From NCBI GenBank assembly GCA_023333565.1, contig JAJKFH010003575.1, positions 805,001-869,000 on the forward strand: DNA of 64,000 bases. Direction: 5' to 3'. Both the position numbers and the translations under genes were made by a program. This DNA is from Puffinus mauretanicus. Its lineage: Eukaryota; Chordata; Aves; Procellariiformes; Procellariidae. Shown here piece after piece: positions 12,869-24,100 of the stretch. A model generated the notes under the pieces. The model had not been told where the DNA came from. It was given only the letters and a program-made list of their open reading frames with translations, and did no database searches. Position 1 is the stretch's first letter; every line of letters begins with the position of its first letter.

Positions 12869-15800
12869 GAATAAGCGATACGTAACAGCCTATGTTTTCC
12901 AAGAGCGGGATGGTGTCCAAGCGATAGCGCAGCAATGCTACGAGGAGGGAAAAGGAACAAATGCCTGCTTGTGTTTTTATGCCATCCTATAATTAACCCC
13001 TGGCTGGAATAAAATTCAAGTAACTCAGTGCTAAGTCAGGCCCTGAATCCATACTACAACCTCAAAAGTGCTATACCTTGCTCAGCACCTATTTCACAAA
13101 GTTTTTATGATGGGCATACTTCATCATGGAAGAGGAACCAAAGCCTGTAATCAGGTGTTTGTAAGTAAAACTGAACCGTCAAGGTGGAATCGGAGAGAAA
13201 TCACGTCAGGATCAGAGAGAAATCACTCAGGAAAAAAAAATCACTGCTGTCAACAAAAAGGATTCATCTCCAATGTTTTCCTGGCAGTTTTAGATAAGAA
13301 CAAAACAACCAAGCCCGTGTGTTTCTGGGAAAGGATGAAGGGTTTTCATAGCATCCCCTTGAAGACCATTCTTTAATAAAACCAAGGGAAGGGAAGGTAA
13401 CTCAAGCTGGATGTCTTAAGAATATCTTAAGGATGTCTTAAAGGATGCCTAAGAAAATCAGAGACCAGGTTTTTGGAAGCTGGGCTCCCAGCAGAGCAAG
13501 CAGATGAGCAACTCTGGGTGCCCATAGCTGTGACCCAGCCGGGCAGGTTTTCAGGAGAAACTAACACCAAGAGTTGAGAGAAGAGCCATGTATTAGCGGG
13601 GACTAAATGGGATGTGGATGCTTGAAAATTAGACCCCACCTGAGCTGTCCAGAGCAGCTTCAAATTTACGTCTCTAAGGCAGGGAAGGGGTGAGTGAGAT
13701 GGATGTATGAAATGACTCCTGTGAAACGCAAGGAAGTTTTTAGGTAAAAATATAAAAGCCTGGTGTTACTTATGGTTTATGATTACATAGAGCAGAATGT
13801 ATCTGGGAGAGGTTTTCCTTGTCCAAATGGTTCCAGACTGAGTTTCAAAACACGGTACCTTGTCTGGTACCTTGCCAGCTCTTGTCAAGTTAGGTCATAA
13901 GCTGATTATGCCATTAATCTCCTTGCTGTCTCCAATCTTCATCAAAAAGCAGCTTTTTCTCACAGTTGCAAATAGAAATACTTGGCTAAGATGGGGCACT
14001 GTGGGTTGCTTTGGGATCCTTCCCCAGTCTGAGGGTTGTATGTTCTCCACTCAAGGCCATGGATTGCAACTAACCAAGGTGACCCATGTCCCATCTTGCT
14101 TTGTTTTGCCTTGTCTGAAAATCTGTCCCTTCAGCAGAGCAAGTCGTGTCTGGAGCTTCAGAAATGTTCAGCCCCTTTGGTCACAGCTGGGTTTGCAGAG
14201 GTGCTCAAGTCCCACTTAGGCAACAGAAATCCTGTTTTTGAAGGATGTTCACACAAACAGCACTGGAATATCTGCCCAGGAGATGTGGCAGCAGGGATGG
14301 CTGCCTTGAGCCCTGCAAAAAGTCCACCTTCTTTTCTGCAAATCAATCTTGTCTGAAAACCTCTCCAAAAGCCCTTTGGATAACCTGGCCCTAATGCTGC
14401 CTTGCATGAGATGGTCCCAAGACCCACTGAGTCAGAGCAAAACCTGGCACAGCTCTCTCCTGGTCCCTGCTTCCCATCGCAGAGTCAGAATGAATGTTGG
14501 GATCAGGGACTAGATTAAAAATGGGCAGAAATAGGGATGTCTAACAAATGTCTTGCTCACAGATGAAGTGTTTTTACTCTCAGCCAGCATTTCCAAAGCC
14601 GGGACCACAATGGCAGACGCTCCCCTGAATATTTTACATTATTCCTCCTATTCCAAAAAAGCTGTTCAGGCATTTTATCCTTTCCAGTTGGTCTCCATCT
14701 CTCCACTCTTGCAAATGACTGTTATTAATTATGCACCCACTGCTAAGCTCCCCTGCGAGGAGGACTCCAGCTCCAGCACCGCAGCAGAGGAAGGGTTACT
14801 GGACTTCTTCGAAGGGAAGAGAAAGCGCTACCCCACCCTGAAGGGATCACTGAGCTTTGGAGAGAGGAGCTGACAGCTGGTTTTTATTAGGATGGAGGCC
14901 TTTAAAAGGCAGTGTTGGGGTAGGGGTGGGACCTTTGGTCCGGAGGAGAAGCATGTTCTGCTGAGTCCATGGGCTGGAAGGTCGGGATTACGTGGTCTCC
15001 GGCCAAATGGCACAAGAGTCGAGAGGCTCTGCTTTGATTTTCCTCTGGCTGGTGATGGGAGCTGGGCTGGTGCAGTGGGACAAGAGTTGGCCTCTGCTGT
15101 GGCTTGGACTGGGCACGGACCGGGCACTCCTACAGCATAGGTGATGAGTGATGATATTAAAGACAAGGTGAGGGAGAAAAACACGACTGAAATTTAGGGA
15201 AAATGAGCTGTGGTTACGGCTCTGAATCCTGCCCCTTTAGAGGCAGGTAAGCAGGATGTTAGTGCACAAAAATCTCTGTTATTTGAGGGCAGGGTAGGGG
15301 GAGAAAAGAGGCAGAATAAAGCAGAACTGTGAGGCTTCAGGCTTGCATTTCACCCTGGAAAATGCTATAATCTTCTGCAAGATGTCTGGTGGGGGAGAAA
15401 TCTCAGGTTGCTGCAATCTTGCTGCTTTACAGGGGTGGCCTCGCATGCCAGAGGAAGGACAAGCGGTGGCCTCATCCCCTTTTAAAGCTGTCCGTGCTAT
15501 AGGTACAAGGGAGTTTGCATAGGGCCTCTGTAAGATCTGGCCTCCGTCACCAGGGTTTGGACACTGCAAGGAGAACCACAGAGCTTTCACCTCCCTCTGA
15601 CTGCACCTTCTTGGGACAAAAAACTCTTTTCTATGATTTGCCTTAGAGTTGCCACGAACCACCGAGGCGTAACCGGAGCTGCATCCCCTCCACGCACGTG
15701 GCGGTGTGGCTGTGGGGTGTGATGGACATTGCTCCTCCGCACCCCCCTCCCTGCTCGGTCCCTGCCGAGGTGTATTCTTGTTTTAAAACCCTGACTGGCT

Positions 15801-17678
15801 TCAGAGCAACCTCATGTTAAAAAAAAAAAAATCCATGTATCAGAAGCTGTCTTCCTCTTCCCAGAGATGTGGCATTTCTCCCTGGATGCTGTACAGACCG
15901 GGATGGGCCGTATCCAGTCTTGTACCAATGTATTTACCCCTCAGGAGTATCAATGCTTGCTATGAGGCAGTCTAGAGAAAACGCTCCTTAAGTATATACC
16001 CTATTCTTGATTTAATTTGGAGGAACCTCTGTTACTGAGTCCTTACTTTTACATATGCTCCTGCTCTTCAGCATTTTGCAGAAGATTTTAGCATCAAACA
16101 GTCCTTGTTTGTTCTCCCTGAAGAAAAAGCATGTGGGTGAATATTCAAAACTCATCTGATAATAATTTGGCTTTTTTTTTCAGTAGGTGGAGGAGCCTTA
16201 AAAAAAAAAAGTCCTTATCAATGCTTGAAATTGAAACTTAGAGACCCAGTGAAAAACTTACATCTGCTTAAACTAGTAACTAAATAGGGTCAAGGACACA
16301 AATCTGGTCACTGACCTATAATTTATTATTAATTGGCATTGCTCACCAAAATACCACTCACCAAAGTCTGGGCAGGCCTTGGGGGATTTAAGAGAGATGT
16401 TTCCCAATGCAGAGTGTGGATGTGGTCACCCTGTTTTGGGTAACGGAGCTTAGTTTTACATGCCAGTTGTGCATCGGGCCAGTAAATGGCCACTAGCCCA
16501 ATATTTATATTTATAGCTGGAATCCGTGTTTGAAGATGGCCAGAATACTTGTATAAAATGGAGGAATGACATCCTGTTGCAGGGCATGCTGTCACATGCC
16601 CTGGCAGCTTCCAGCCACTGGTCCCAGCTAAATATTTAAAAAAAAAAAAAAACCAAAAAAAACCAACCCTCCAGAACATTTATAAAAGGCTCCTTTGACT
16701 GTCACATGCAGAACACACAGTAACGCTGGGTGAAGTGCTATCCCAACCCCTCTGCGGGTGTGATGGCTTTCATAGCTCATTCATAGCACACAGCATCTTG
16801 AAACTCACTGATAAAACCGTAATACCACACCCCACAGTATACATAACTGTGTCATATTAATAAATATTTGCAGAGTGCCATGACTTGGCACAGCGCTTTA
16901 GAGATTTTTTAAATAAAGGAGCATGGCCCCCTGCTCCAGGAGAGTTTACATTCCGGTCCCGGTTCTGCATATGTTTAATGTTATCCTGAGTCATCCATGG
17001 AGGGTCTTCTTCTCTTGCGGGGGGGGTGGAAGAAGAAGAGGGGATGAGGAGACACATGCATAAAAAGGAATGATAAATGATGCTCCTGAAGGCAGCATGG
17101 GTGGGCCCGGGGCATTAGTAACGGAATACACCTTTTTTGCATCTATGTGGTTGGTTGAAATCCAGTTGAGCTCCTCAATGAATGGTATCCCTCTCTCAAC
17201 AGCAGTGTCATGGTTTCTGTAGCGTGAGTCTGGTGAGGTCTGCAACAGAATTAGGACTTTTGCGAGGGGTTGCAGGACTCACTCCCTCTTGCTTCTGAGT
17301 TACATTTGAGGCCAGGGACAGATGTAGCTGCAGTCTGGGTGAAGGGAGTCTCACCTGTGCTGCCTACGGTTGCTTTGAAGACTGATATCACCGTAAGCTC
17401 TCCTGGTAAATCCTGCAAGGACTTGCTGGCAGATCTGGGGAGGGTTTCAAGTTTCGGAGGTTACCACACCTGCTGCAACAGATGACAACAAAGCCTTATT
17501 TTCCAGCCTGGTATCTTTCTGACATGCTAAAAAATTTCTTTATACCGCCCAAAGGTATTTCTAAAGATTAACAAGAAGATGATTTTCCAAACATTTCTTT
17601 GAGTCTAATAATTAGGTCAATTAGGAAATGCAATCCAGAGAATACTGTTCCACTGTCTCCACTTCTAATAATGGATGG

Positions 17679-18222
17679 TGTGGTGGGTTGACCTAGGCTG
17701 GACGCCAGGTGCCCACCAAGCCGCTCTATCGCTCCTCTCCTTAGCAGGACAGGGGAGGGGGAGAAAATAAGATGGGAAAAAATTGTGGGTCAAGATAAAG
17801 GCAGTTTAATAAAGCAAAAGCAAAGGCCGCACGTGGAAGCAAAGGAAAACAAAAGATTTATTCTCTACTTCCCATCAGCCGGCGATGTCCAGCCACTTCC
17901 CGGGAAGTAGGGCTTCAGTACGTGTAGCGGTTGCTCCGGAAGACAAATGTCATAACAACGAATACCCCCCCTCCTCCTCCTTTCTCTCAGGTTTTATTGC
18001 TAGGCAGACGTCATATGGTATGGAATATCCCTTTGGCTATGTCCCCTCCCAAGATCTTGCCCACCCCCAGTCTACTGGTGAGGGGGGGATGTTGGAGAGA
18101 CAGCCCCGATGCTGCCAAAACCCTGGTGTGTTATCCACACCTTTCTAGCTACCAGTACACAGCACAGCACTGTGAGGGCTGCTATGGGGAAAATTAACTC
18201 CATCTCAGCCCGACCCAATACA
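17679..18222 (-). mobile_element. Endogenous retrovirus solo LTR, inverted copy
   Basis: On the + strand this 544-bp element runs from TGTGGTGGGTTGACC to GAAAATTAACTCC...CAATACA, the reverse complement of the family seen at 6127-6664. A perfect 5-bp target-site duplication, GATGG, flanks it (17674-17678 and 18223-18227). This fixes the boundaries and supports an ERVL-type integration. No retroviral coding sequence is adjacent, so it is a solo LTR. The CRE of the other copy is present as AGACGTCA at 18006-18013, one base off the palindrome. An open frame spans part of it but has no retroviral domain. Confidence 0.9.
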
Positions 18223-20070
18223 GATGGATACATCCATACCCTACGTAAAGACTGTGGCTTTGCAGGCTGCAATGCCAAAGAGGGTTGTTTGCTCAACAAC
18301 CGCTTGCTTCCCATGGGGCTTAAACGCTTTTGAAAACTTCCAGCTCTGGTTTATTTATTGTCACACTGGTGTGACCAGTTCTCTTTTATGAAAACCGTGT
18401 GGAAAATGGTGAAACAGGTTGTCTTCTGCTGATGAAAATGGTAATAGCTTTGACCCACAGAAGCAGTAGGAAAGTTAATGATTGCTAAAATTCTAGATTT
18501 AGGCCCTTGATTCAGCACTCAGATCCCATGAAATAAAATTCCATATGCACATTGAGGCAGCTCCCCACTTCCCAGGTGCCCAAAAAGCATCCGTGCTTTG
18601 CCACCAGACCCACATCCCAGTGCGTGCATGAGGAGCAGGAGACAAAGACCTGCAACATTTCAGCAATGGACGTCCCTGATTCAGCAAAGTACTTAGGGCA
18701 CAACGTGTCACATAGAGATTAAAAGGATTTAAACATGTGCTGAAATATTTTGGCATACCAGGGCCTGGGGGCTTGTCTATGCATGAAATTGTCTCAGATT
18801 AAATGTTTGGGGTGGTTTTAAAGTTCCTAAAGCTCTTCCTGAATAACTCCCTATATGCATATGGTTAGTCCAGAGCATATTTATCCTATATCCTTTATGT
18901 ATACATCCTTTCTCACTAGCTTTCTGGTTTCTTACTCTTTATCCCACCTTTTGACTTCTGTCTCCTATGTCCTTCTGTCCTGATGAACACCGTGGAGAAG
19001 CAGCTCTCATGAATGCTACAAGGAGTAGATACTTGTGCTCCCGGTGCGATTTTTTTAATGATTCTCCAGCATGTTGTCCTGTCGTAAGAAACCTTAACAA
19101 ACTGTTAGGGCTCAAGACAACCATGGAAACTGGGACCGTCTCCTTCTTTCCATATTCCTCCTCCACACCATCGTTTTTGGCCATTCAACTCTCATCGACG
19201 ATATTTAGACCATGAAGGTCTGGTGGTAGGACTTGCCTTGCTGTGTCGTGTTTGCACAGCTCCGAGCACAGCAGGTGCCTACTGCAAAATCATGAGTATT
19301 ATAACTACCGCTACTTACTATTTCTGCTCCTATTGATTAATAACAACTGCATTTTCCCAACAGCCCTTTAAAGATTAAGGTAATTTGGAAAAAGGCTATT
19401 TATACAGAAATCAGGGCATTTGCACAGCAAGCCGGACTGCAATAGATATTCCAGGCAATTTCCCCATGTAAATAAGTCCTCCTTGGAGAATCCTGACAAA
19501 ACCTCCTCCTCGTAGGTACACGTTTCTGGGGGAAGTGGGGTGGGAGGCGGGCTGGGGAAATGGGAGTCTCGAGCAGTTTGAGCACTTATGGGCAACTGTC
19601 ACACAAAGAAAAATGGACATACTGTGCAAAGCTGCTGGCAAAACTGGGTCTTAAACAAATAATATAGAGGCTTTGGGAATTTGGGATTGTGTATACAGGG
19701 TTCTCTGCAGTTCACATAGGAAAGCCCATTAGCGACCTGTGTATATGAACGCAATCTTTCCGGCACAGGGACACATACATAAAAATATTATCCTGTAAAA
19801 ATAGCTGTTCCAAAAATAGACCTTTAGGAAATTTATTCTGACTCTTTTGGTCCTGAGACTAAAGCATTTATTCTCTTCTTTCCTTTCAGCTGAAACCCAC
19901 AATCAAACCGAGTGAACAAAATGACACAGGTACTTTTGCAACCAGCACCCATTTGTTCATAGTCCGTAGTTGACACAGATGTCTTAAATTCAGACTCATG
20001 AGGCTTGAGGTTGAGAAGCCAGTTGTGCTTTTCTTTCTTAAGGGTTTTTTTCTTAACCCTTTTTTTTTGC
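18223..20070. other. Upstream intergenic DNA proximal to WNT11, no gene seen
   Basis: About 1.8 kb between the inverted LTR and the polypyrimidine tract. It holds a palindromic MITE-like relic at 18674-18765, and a second partial arm (CCCTTGATTCAGCACTCAGA) near 18504. No exon is recognised. Confidence 0.55.
18674..18765. repeat. Degraded palindromic MITE-like relic
   Basis: The left side reads CCCTGATTCAGCAAAGTACTT. The right side, ending GTGCTGAAATATTTTGGCATACCAGGGCC, is a decayed inverse of it. Similar starts occur near 18504 and at 26166. I recall ancient palindromic non-autonomous DNA-transposon-like repeats with this arm from turtle, crocodilian and bird genomes, but I do not claim a name. 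Divergence between the arms is high, so confidence is moderate. Confidence 0.45.
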
Positions 20071-20442
20071 TTTTTCTTCTTTTTCTTCTTCTTGTTCCTT
20101 TTCTTTTCCTTTTCCTTTTCCTTTTCCTTTTCTTTTTATTTTTTTCTTTTTCTTTTTCTTTTCTTTTTCTTTCTCTTTTTCTTCTCCTTTTCCTTTTTCT
20201 TTTTCTTTCTCTTTTTAATTTTCTTTTCCTTTTTCTCTTCTTTTCTTTTTCTTTTTTCATTTTCTTTTTCTTTCTCTCTTTCTTTTTTCTTTTTCCTTCT
20301 CTTTCTCTTTTTCTTTCTTTTTTCTTTCTTTTTCTCTTTTTTTCTTTTTTCTTTTTTTCTTTTTCTTTTTCTTTTCCTTTTCCTTTTCCTTTTCCTTTTC
20401 CTTTTCCTTTTCCTTTTTCTTTTTCTTCTTTTTCTTTTTCTT
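20071..20442 (+). repeat. 370-bp polypyrimidine tract with (TTTTCC)n blocks
   Basis: An almost pure T/C run made of TTTTC and TTTTCC units, with the most regular hexamer blocks near 20096-20140 and 20371-20415. On the other strand it is polypurine, so the long Phe/Leu and Lys/Arg/Glu open frames here are translations of the repeat, not genes. Mirror-type polypurine-polypyrimidine tracts can form intramolecular triplexes. The tract ends in TTTCTTGCAG followed by G, which looks like a splice acceptor. It lies about 650 bp upstream of the likely WNT11 start site. Confidence 0.95.
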
Positions 20443-20781
20443 GCAGGCAATCATCACGCCTCCATCCCTGATACTGGCGTGAAAGCAAAAATCAGATCTC
20501 AACATCTGAACTTTCCGCAGATTAAAGACGGATCAAAGAAAAGGAGGCTGACAGCAGGACTCCGTGCGGCGGGACGTGCGCTTGCAGCCCGCGTTAGGAC
20601 TGCCGGGCAGTGATTTCTTAGCCTCGCAGGAGAAGAAAATCCACCTGACAGCCCCGTGCATGAAAAGTATCTTTGTCCTTTAATTGGGAAGTCGATCGCG
20701 CAGCCCAGCAAGCGCTAATCACCCTCTGGAGAGGTAACGTTTAAAAGTTTCCGGTGAAAACACGAACTCGCTATTTTTGTT

Positions 20782-20819
20782 GCTAATCATTAACCGCTCA
20801 TTAGAATAACGCCGTTAAC
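20782..20819 (+). promoter_or_regulatory. AT-rich homeodomain-motif cluster upstream of the CpG island
   Basis: Within 38 bp there are GCTAATCATTAA, CTCATTAGAATAA and GTTAAC, giving several TAAT/ATTA homeodomain cores and an HNF1-like half site. It abuts the GC-rich promoter. Only the motifs are seen; binding is inferred. Confidence 0.35.
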
Positions 20820-21022
20820 AGTTGCAGCACCGACTCCAGCCAGGTCCCTGCCATCCCCGGGGGAGCTCTGCCGGGGGCGGGGGGGACGCGCTGGCCCAGC
20901 CCCGGCTCCCGCGGGGGATGTCCCGGGGAAGGAGGGGGGGATGCTGCCGGCGCGGAGCCCCGCGGAGCCCCGGCCCTGCCCGCGGGGGGATCCGCGGGGC
21001 GCGGAGCTCTCCTCGCGGAGCC

Positions 21023-21037
21023 CTTTGTTATGCTAAT
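21023..21037 (+). promoter_or_regulatory. SOX-OCT composite motif
   Basis: CTTTGTTATGCTAAT combines a SOX (HMG-box) half, CTTTGTT, with an abutting POU octamer-like half, ATGCTAAT. This is the spacing of the known SOX2-OCT4 composite element. It lies 44 bp upstream of the TATA box inside the promoter. Motif match is seen; occupancy and any effect on WNT11 are inference. Confidence 0.6.
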
Positions 21038-21059
21038 CCGGGCTGACATCACGCCGCAT

Positions 21060-21066
21060 ATCAAAG
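21060..21066 (+). promoter_or_regulatory. TCF/LEF core ATCAAAG
   Basis: ATCAAAG matches the HMG-box core bound by TCF/LEF factors, the nuclear effectors of beta-catenin. It lies 14 bp upstream of the TATA box. A seven-base match can occur by chance, but its place in the core promoter of a Wnt gene makes feedback by canonical Wnt signalling plausible. Confidence 0.4.
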
Positions 21067-21080
21067 CCGAGGGGGCCGCA

Positions 21081-21086
21081 TATAAG
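21081..21086 (+). promoter_or_regulatory. WNT11: TATA box of WNT11
   Basis: CATATAAGG in an otherwise GC-rich context provides a good TATA element. The expected start site is about 25-35 bp downstream, around 21108-21115. That leaves a first exon of about 65 bp ending at the donor at 21175. Confidence 0.7.
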
Positions 21087-21110
21087 GCGGCTCCGCGGGC
21101 CGCCCCGCCA

Positions 21111-21175
21111 GAGCAGCCCCGGCCCCCGCGCAGCCCCGGCCCCGGCCCCGCCGCGCCCGCGCAGCCCGCGCAGAG
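21111..21175 (+). other. WNT11: WNT11 exon 1, non-coding (5' UTR)
   Basis: This GC-rich first exon is defined by the TATA box upstream and by a consensus donor, GCAGAG|GTAAGC, at 21175/21176. It has no ATG. Splicing to the acceptor at 24360 would join it to the exon with the start codon. The 5' end is approximate, set from the TATA distance. Alternative upstream first exons are possible. Confidence 0.6.
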
Positions 21176-24100
21176 GTAAGCGGCGGCGGAGGGGACCGGG
21201 GGGGTTGCGAGCTGCGGGAGGGGACAGTGTCCCGGCGGGAGCCCCCCGAAAGGCCGAAGGTGCGAGGGCGGGGATGGCCAAGAGCGGGGACCTGCGGGGA
21301 GAGGGGAGACCCAGGGGGGATGCAGGGAGAGGGGAGACCCGGGGGGATGCAGGGAGGGGAGAGACCCGGGGGGGATGCAAAGGAGAGGGGAGACCCTGGG
21401 GGATGCAAGGAAGAGGGGAGACCCGGGGGGATGCAGGGAGAGGGGAGACCGGGGGGGGATGCAGGGAGAGAGGAGGCTTGGAGGCTGCATTAGAGACTTG
21501 AGACCTGCAGGAGAGAGCGGGGACCCAAGGGCTGCAAAGGAGAAGGAGACCCAGAGGGTGCAGAGAGACCTAAGACCGATGCGCTGCAGGGGGGAGCGGA
21601 GACCCAAGAGCTGCAAGGGAGACTGGACACTCCGGGAGGCTGAAGTGAGAGGGGAGACCCGGGGGCTAAAAGGGAGAGGGGAGATGGAGGAGGGTATAGG
21701 GACACCTAAGATCCGGGGGCTACAAGGGAGAGGGGAAACTCGGGGCTGCAAGCGTGAAGGGAGATGCAGGGGGCTGCAATGGAAAGAGGAGCCTGGGAGG
21801 CTGCAGAATAGCGGGGACACCCAGGGGCTGCAATGGAGAAGGGAGATGCAGAGGGCTGGAAGAGAGAGGGGAGACCCGGCAGCTGCAAGAGAGAGGAGAG
21901 GCTGCATGGAGAGGGGAGACCTGGGGGCTGCAAGCAGCCCCACCACCCCCCTGTTCCTTGTCCCTGCTCCCCATCCTCACTGCAGATCATTTGGGGATGC
22001 ATTACCCCTAAACCAGGCGACTGTGCTCCCAGGGAGAGCTGCAGGCTGGCAGCGGGGTCAGGTGGATGTCTTTCCTTCTTGGGTGGGAAAGTTGGAAAAA
22101 TGTGAGATGGCTACTCACATTTATATATAGTTCGTGTTGCCTGTTCCCATCCCCAGACTCTCGGAGGTGTCAGATGGGAGCGTTTTCTGCGTGGAGGAGT
22201 GGGGCTGGCTGCAAACAGCCTCGGGGTGAAGAGAAAAGAGAGCTTTGAGTTAAAAACAACTCCGGTTTTTAGGAGTCCGCAGGCCACTTGCTGCTGGTTT
22301 GATCAGTGACCCAGAGCTCTCCAGAGCTGTAAACATCACGTCTGCCCCAAAGGGTCTCCCTCCCTCCCCTCCCCTTGCAAATTCCTCTTGCAAACGTAGC
22401 CTGTGCTGGACTGAGTGGAAAAAGGTGTTATTACCTCCCCAAATAACAGGGGGGGCGATTGCAGGCCAAGCTTGCAGCTCTTGGGGTGGGGATGATGGGG
22501 TTAGAGCATTTCTGTTCCTCCCTGGGGGGCGGGGAAAAACCCAAAATGTGTAGGTTGTTTTTTTTTTTTTTCTTTTTCCCCAAGGCAGGGGGCAAAGCAA
22601 ATGATGATGTTGGCTGGTCAGGGTTAGCGAGAGGGTTTTAGATCATCTGAGACATTTTACACCCGACTCTGTGTTGTTCAGCAATTCACAGGAAGGAGAT
22701 AAGGGGTCTGAAATATCTAAATGGACACTAAAAGGCATGGACAGGATTAAGGGTTGAAGGTTTCCAGTGTGCTCATGGAGGTGTAGGAAGAAAAGAGCTT
22801 CTAAAGATGAAAAGATACAGAAATACCCTGAAACAAGAAGTATGCCTGGATGCTCGTGGGAGCACTGCCTTCAAGGGACACATCAAACCCAAATCCGAGC
22901 GGGCATTAAAGAAAAACAACCCGTGGCGATGAAATCCTGCCTCCCTTGTAGTCTGTTGGAGTTTTGTCTCGGACTTCAAGGGAGCCGGGAACTCGCCCCT
23001 AGAGGTTATTAAAATCCTTTATAATAACAGCACTTCTCTAGTAACCCTTTACACCAGGCGCTGGGGTTGGGATAGCCAAAAAGCAGCCTGAATGGAAAAA
23101 TACGCTGCAGATGGTAGAGAAAACACCCAGAAATATTGCCTCCCCCCCTGACCCAATTGCTCCCCAAATGGGGGTATCGAGGCAGAAAGCTGCAGCTGGG
23201 ACAAATCCAGAGCTGGGGGTCAGGTGGGATGTGCTTTTCCCAGGGTAAGGGGTTCCCCGAAGCGATGCCGACTGCTCCAGCCATTCCTGGTCCCATCCCA
23301 AACCCCTTCGAAGGGGGTGGCGTGGGAGGGGATGCACGGTCACGGTTTGGGGATGCCAGCGTGGGCTGTGAGACTCCAGAGGTGCAATGTGGTGGGCAGA
23401 TTTTTCTGTTTATTTTATTATTGGCTTTCTCGCGGGGTGGGAAACCACCGCAAAGACCACAACGAGCAGCCCGGAGCGGTGTCTGAAGTGAATAACTGAA
23501 GGGAAACCCATTTAATGCTATTAATACCGCTGCTAAAATAAGCAAGCCGTGCCCTGGAGACAGAGAGGACCCCTCTAAGAATTTAAGTCCTGCACCTGGT
23601 TTGTTTATTTGCTTGGACTGAAGAAGGGAAAAACAACAAAAAAAAAAAAAACCAGGGGGGAGATCCTTGAGAGCTTTTGTCTCCTCCTGGCTGCTCCCGG
23701 AGACAGAAATGTGATTTTATGTTTACGAAGTTGCAGCCCTTTCCGTGAGCTCCAGGTGCCCGAGGACTTGGAAGAAGTGAGAGGCAGAGTTAATGAGGTG
23801 AGAAGGAAAGCAGAAGGGAAAGAGCAAAACACATTTGTTGTAACAGATCAGAGCGAAACATCTGCAGGGCATGGGCACCTGCGTGAAGTCGAGAAATACA
23901 GTTTTTATAATTTGTCTTCTCTGCAGAAAAAGAGGGGGGGGGGAAGAAATCTGGAGAGAAGGAAGGGAGAGATGAATAGCTGAAGATTTGGGCTCGTCTA
24001 AAGATTTATCTTGGTTTTTTTCCTTCTTCCCGAGCAGTTACACAAACCTTTTGGAGAGGGGGGAAAGAAAAAAAAAGTAGTGAAGCAGCGAATGAAGTCT

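Larger units (their letters stand above)
6665..17678. other. Upstream intergenic DNA between the two LTRs, no gene seen
   Basis: Eleven kilobases of unique-looking sequence without recognisable exons or RNA genes. Visible structure is limited to homopolymer runs (A-rich at 7373-7392 and 16637-16653), a TTA/TTG microsatellite at 10951-10990, a 42-bp tandem duplication at 12785-12868, a short period of ATCTTAAGGATGTCTTAA type near 13410-13450, and a possible old SINE-like relic near 16850-16960 (an ATAAATATTTGCAGAGTGCC start and a CCTGCTCCAGGAGAGTTTACA block). The open frames look like chance frames. Confidence 0.55.
20840..21300 (+). promoter_or_regulatory. WNT11: CpG-rich WNT11 promoter region
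   Basis: The base composition changes sharply here to very high G+C with many CpG dinucleotides, unlike the flanks, so this is a CpG island. It has a GC-box for SP/KLF factors (GGGGGCGGGG near 20873), a SOX-OCT composite motif, a CRE-like TGACATCA at 21044-21051, a TCF/LEF core and a TATA box at 21081, followed by a donor-ended non-coding exon. The combination of island plus TATA suits a tightly regulated developmental gene. The exact start site is inferred from the TATA position. Confidence 0.85.

Noticed and set aside
17885..18148. Open frame over the inverted LTR as a possible viral protein
   Set aside because: It lies within LTR sequence, which does not encode retroviral structural genes, and shows no gag, pol or env motif.
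19886..20613. Open frames of up to about 200 codons on both strands with Lys/Arg/Glu or Phe/Leu runs
   Set aside because: They are direct translations of the polypyrimidine/polypurine tract.
20801..21946. 381-codon open frame on the minus strand
   Set aside because: It runs through the CpG island and the intron 1 minisatellite. The translation is low-complexity Ser/Pro/Leu with periodicity matching the DNA repeat and no domain, so it is a composition artefact.
21375..22130. 251-codon open frame on the plus strand
   Set aside because: It is a Gly/Arg/Glu-rich translation of the same minisatellite, inside WNT11 intron 1.
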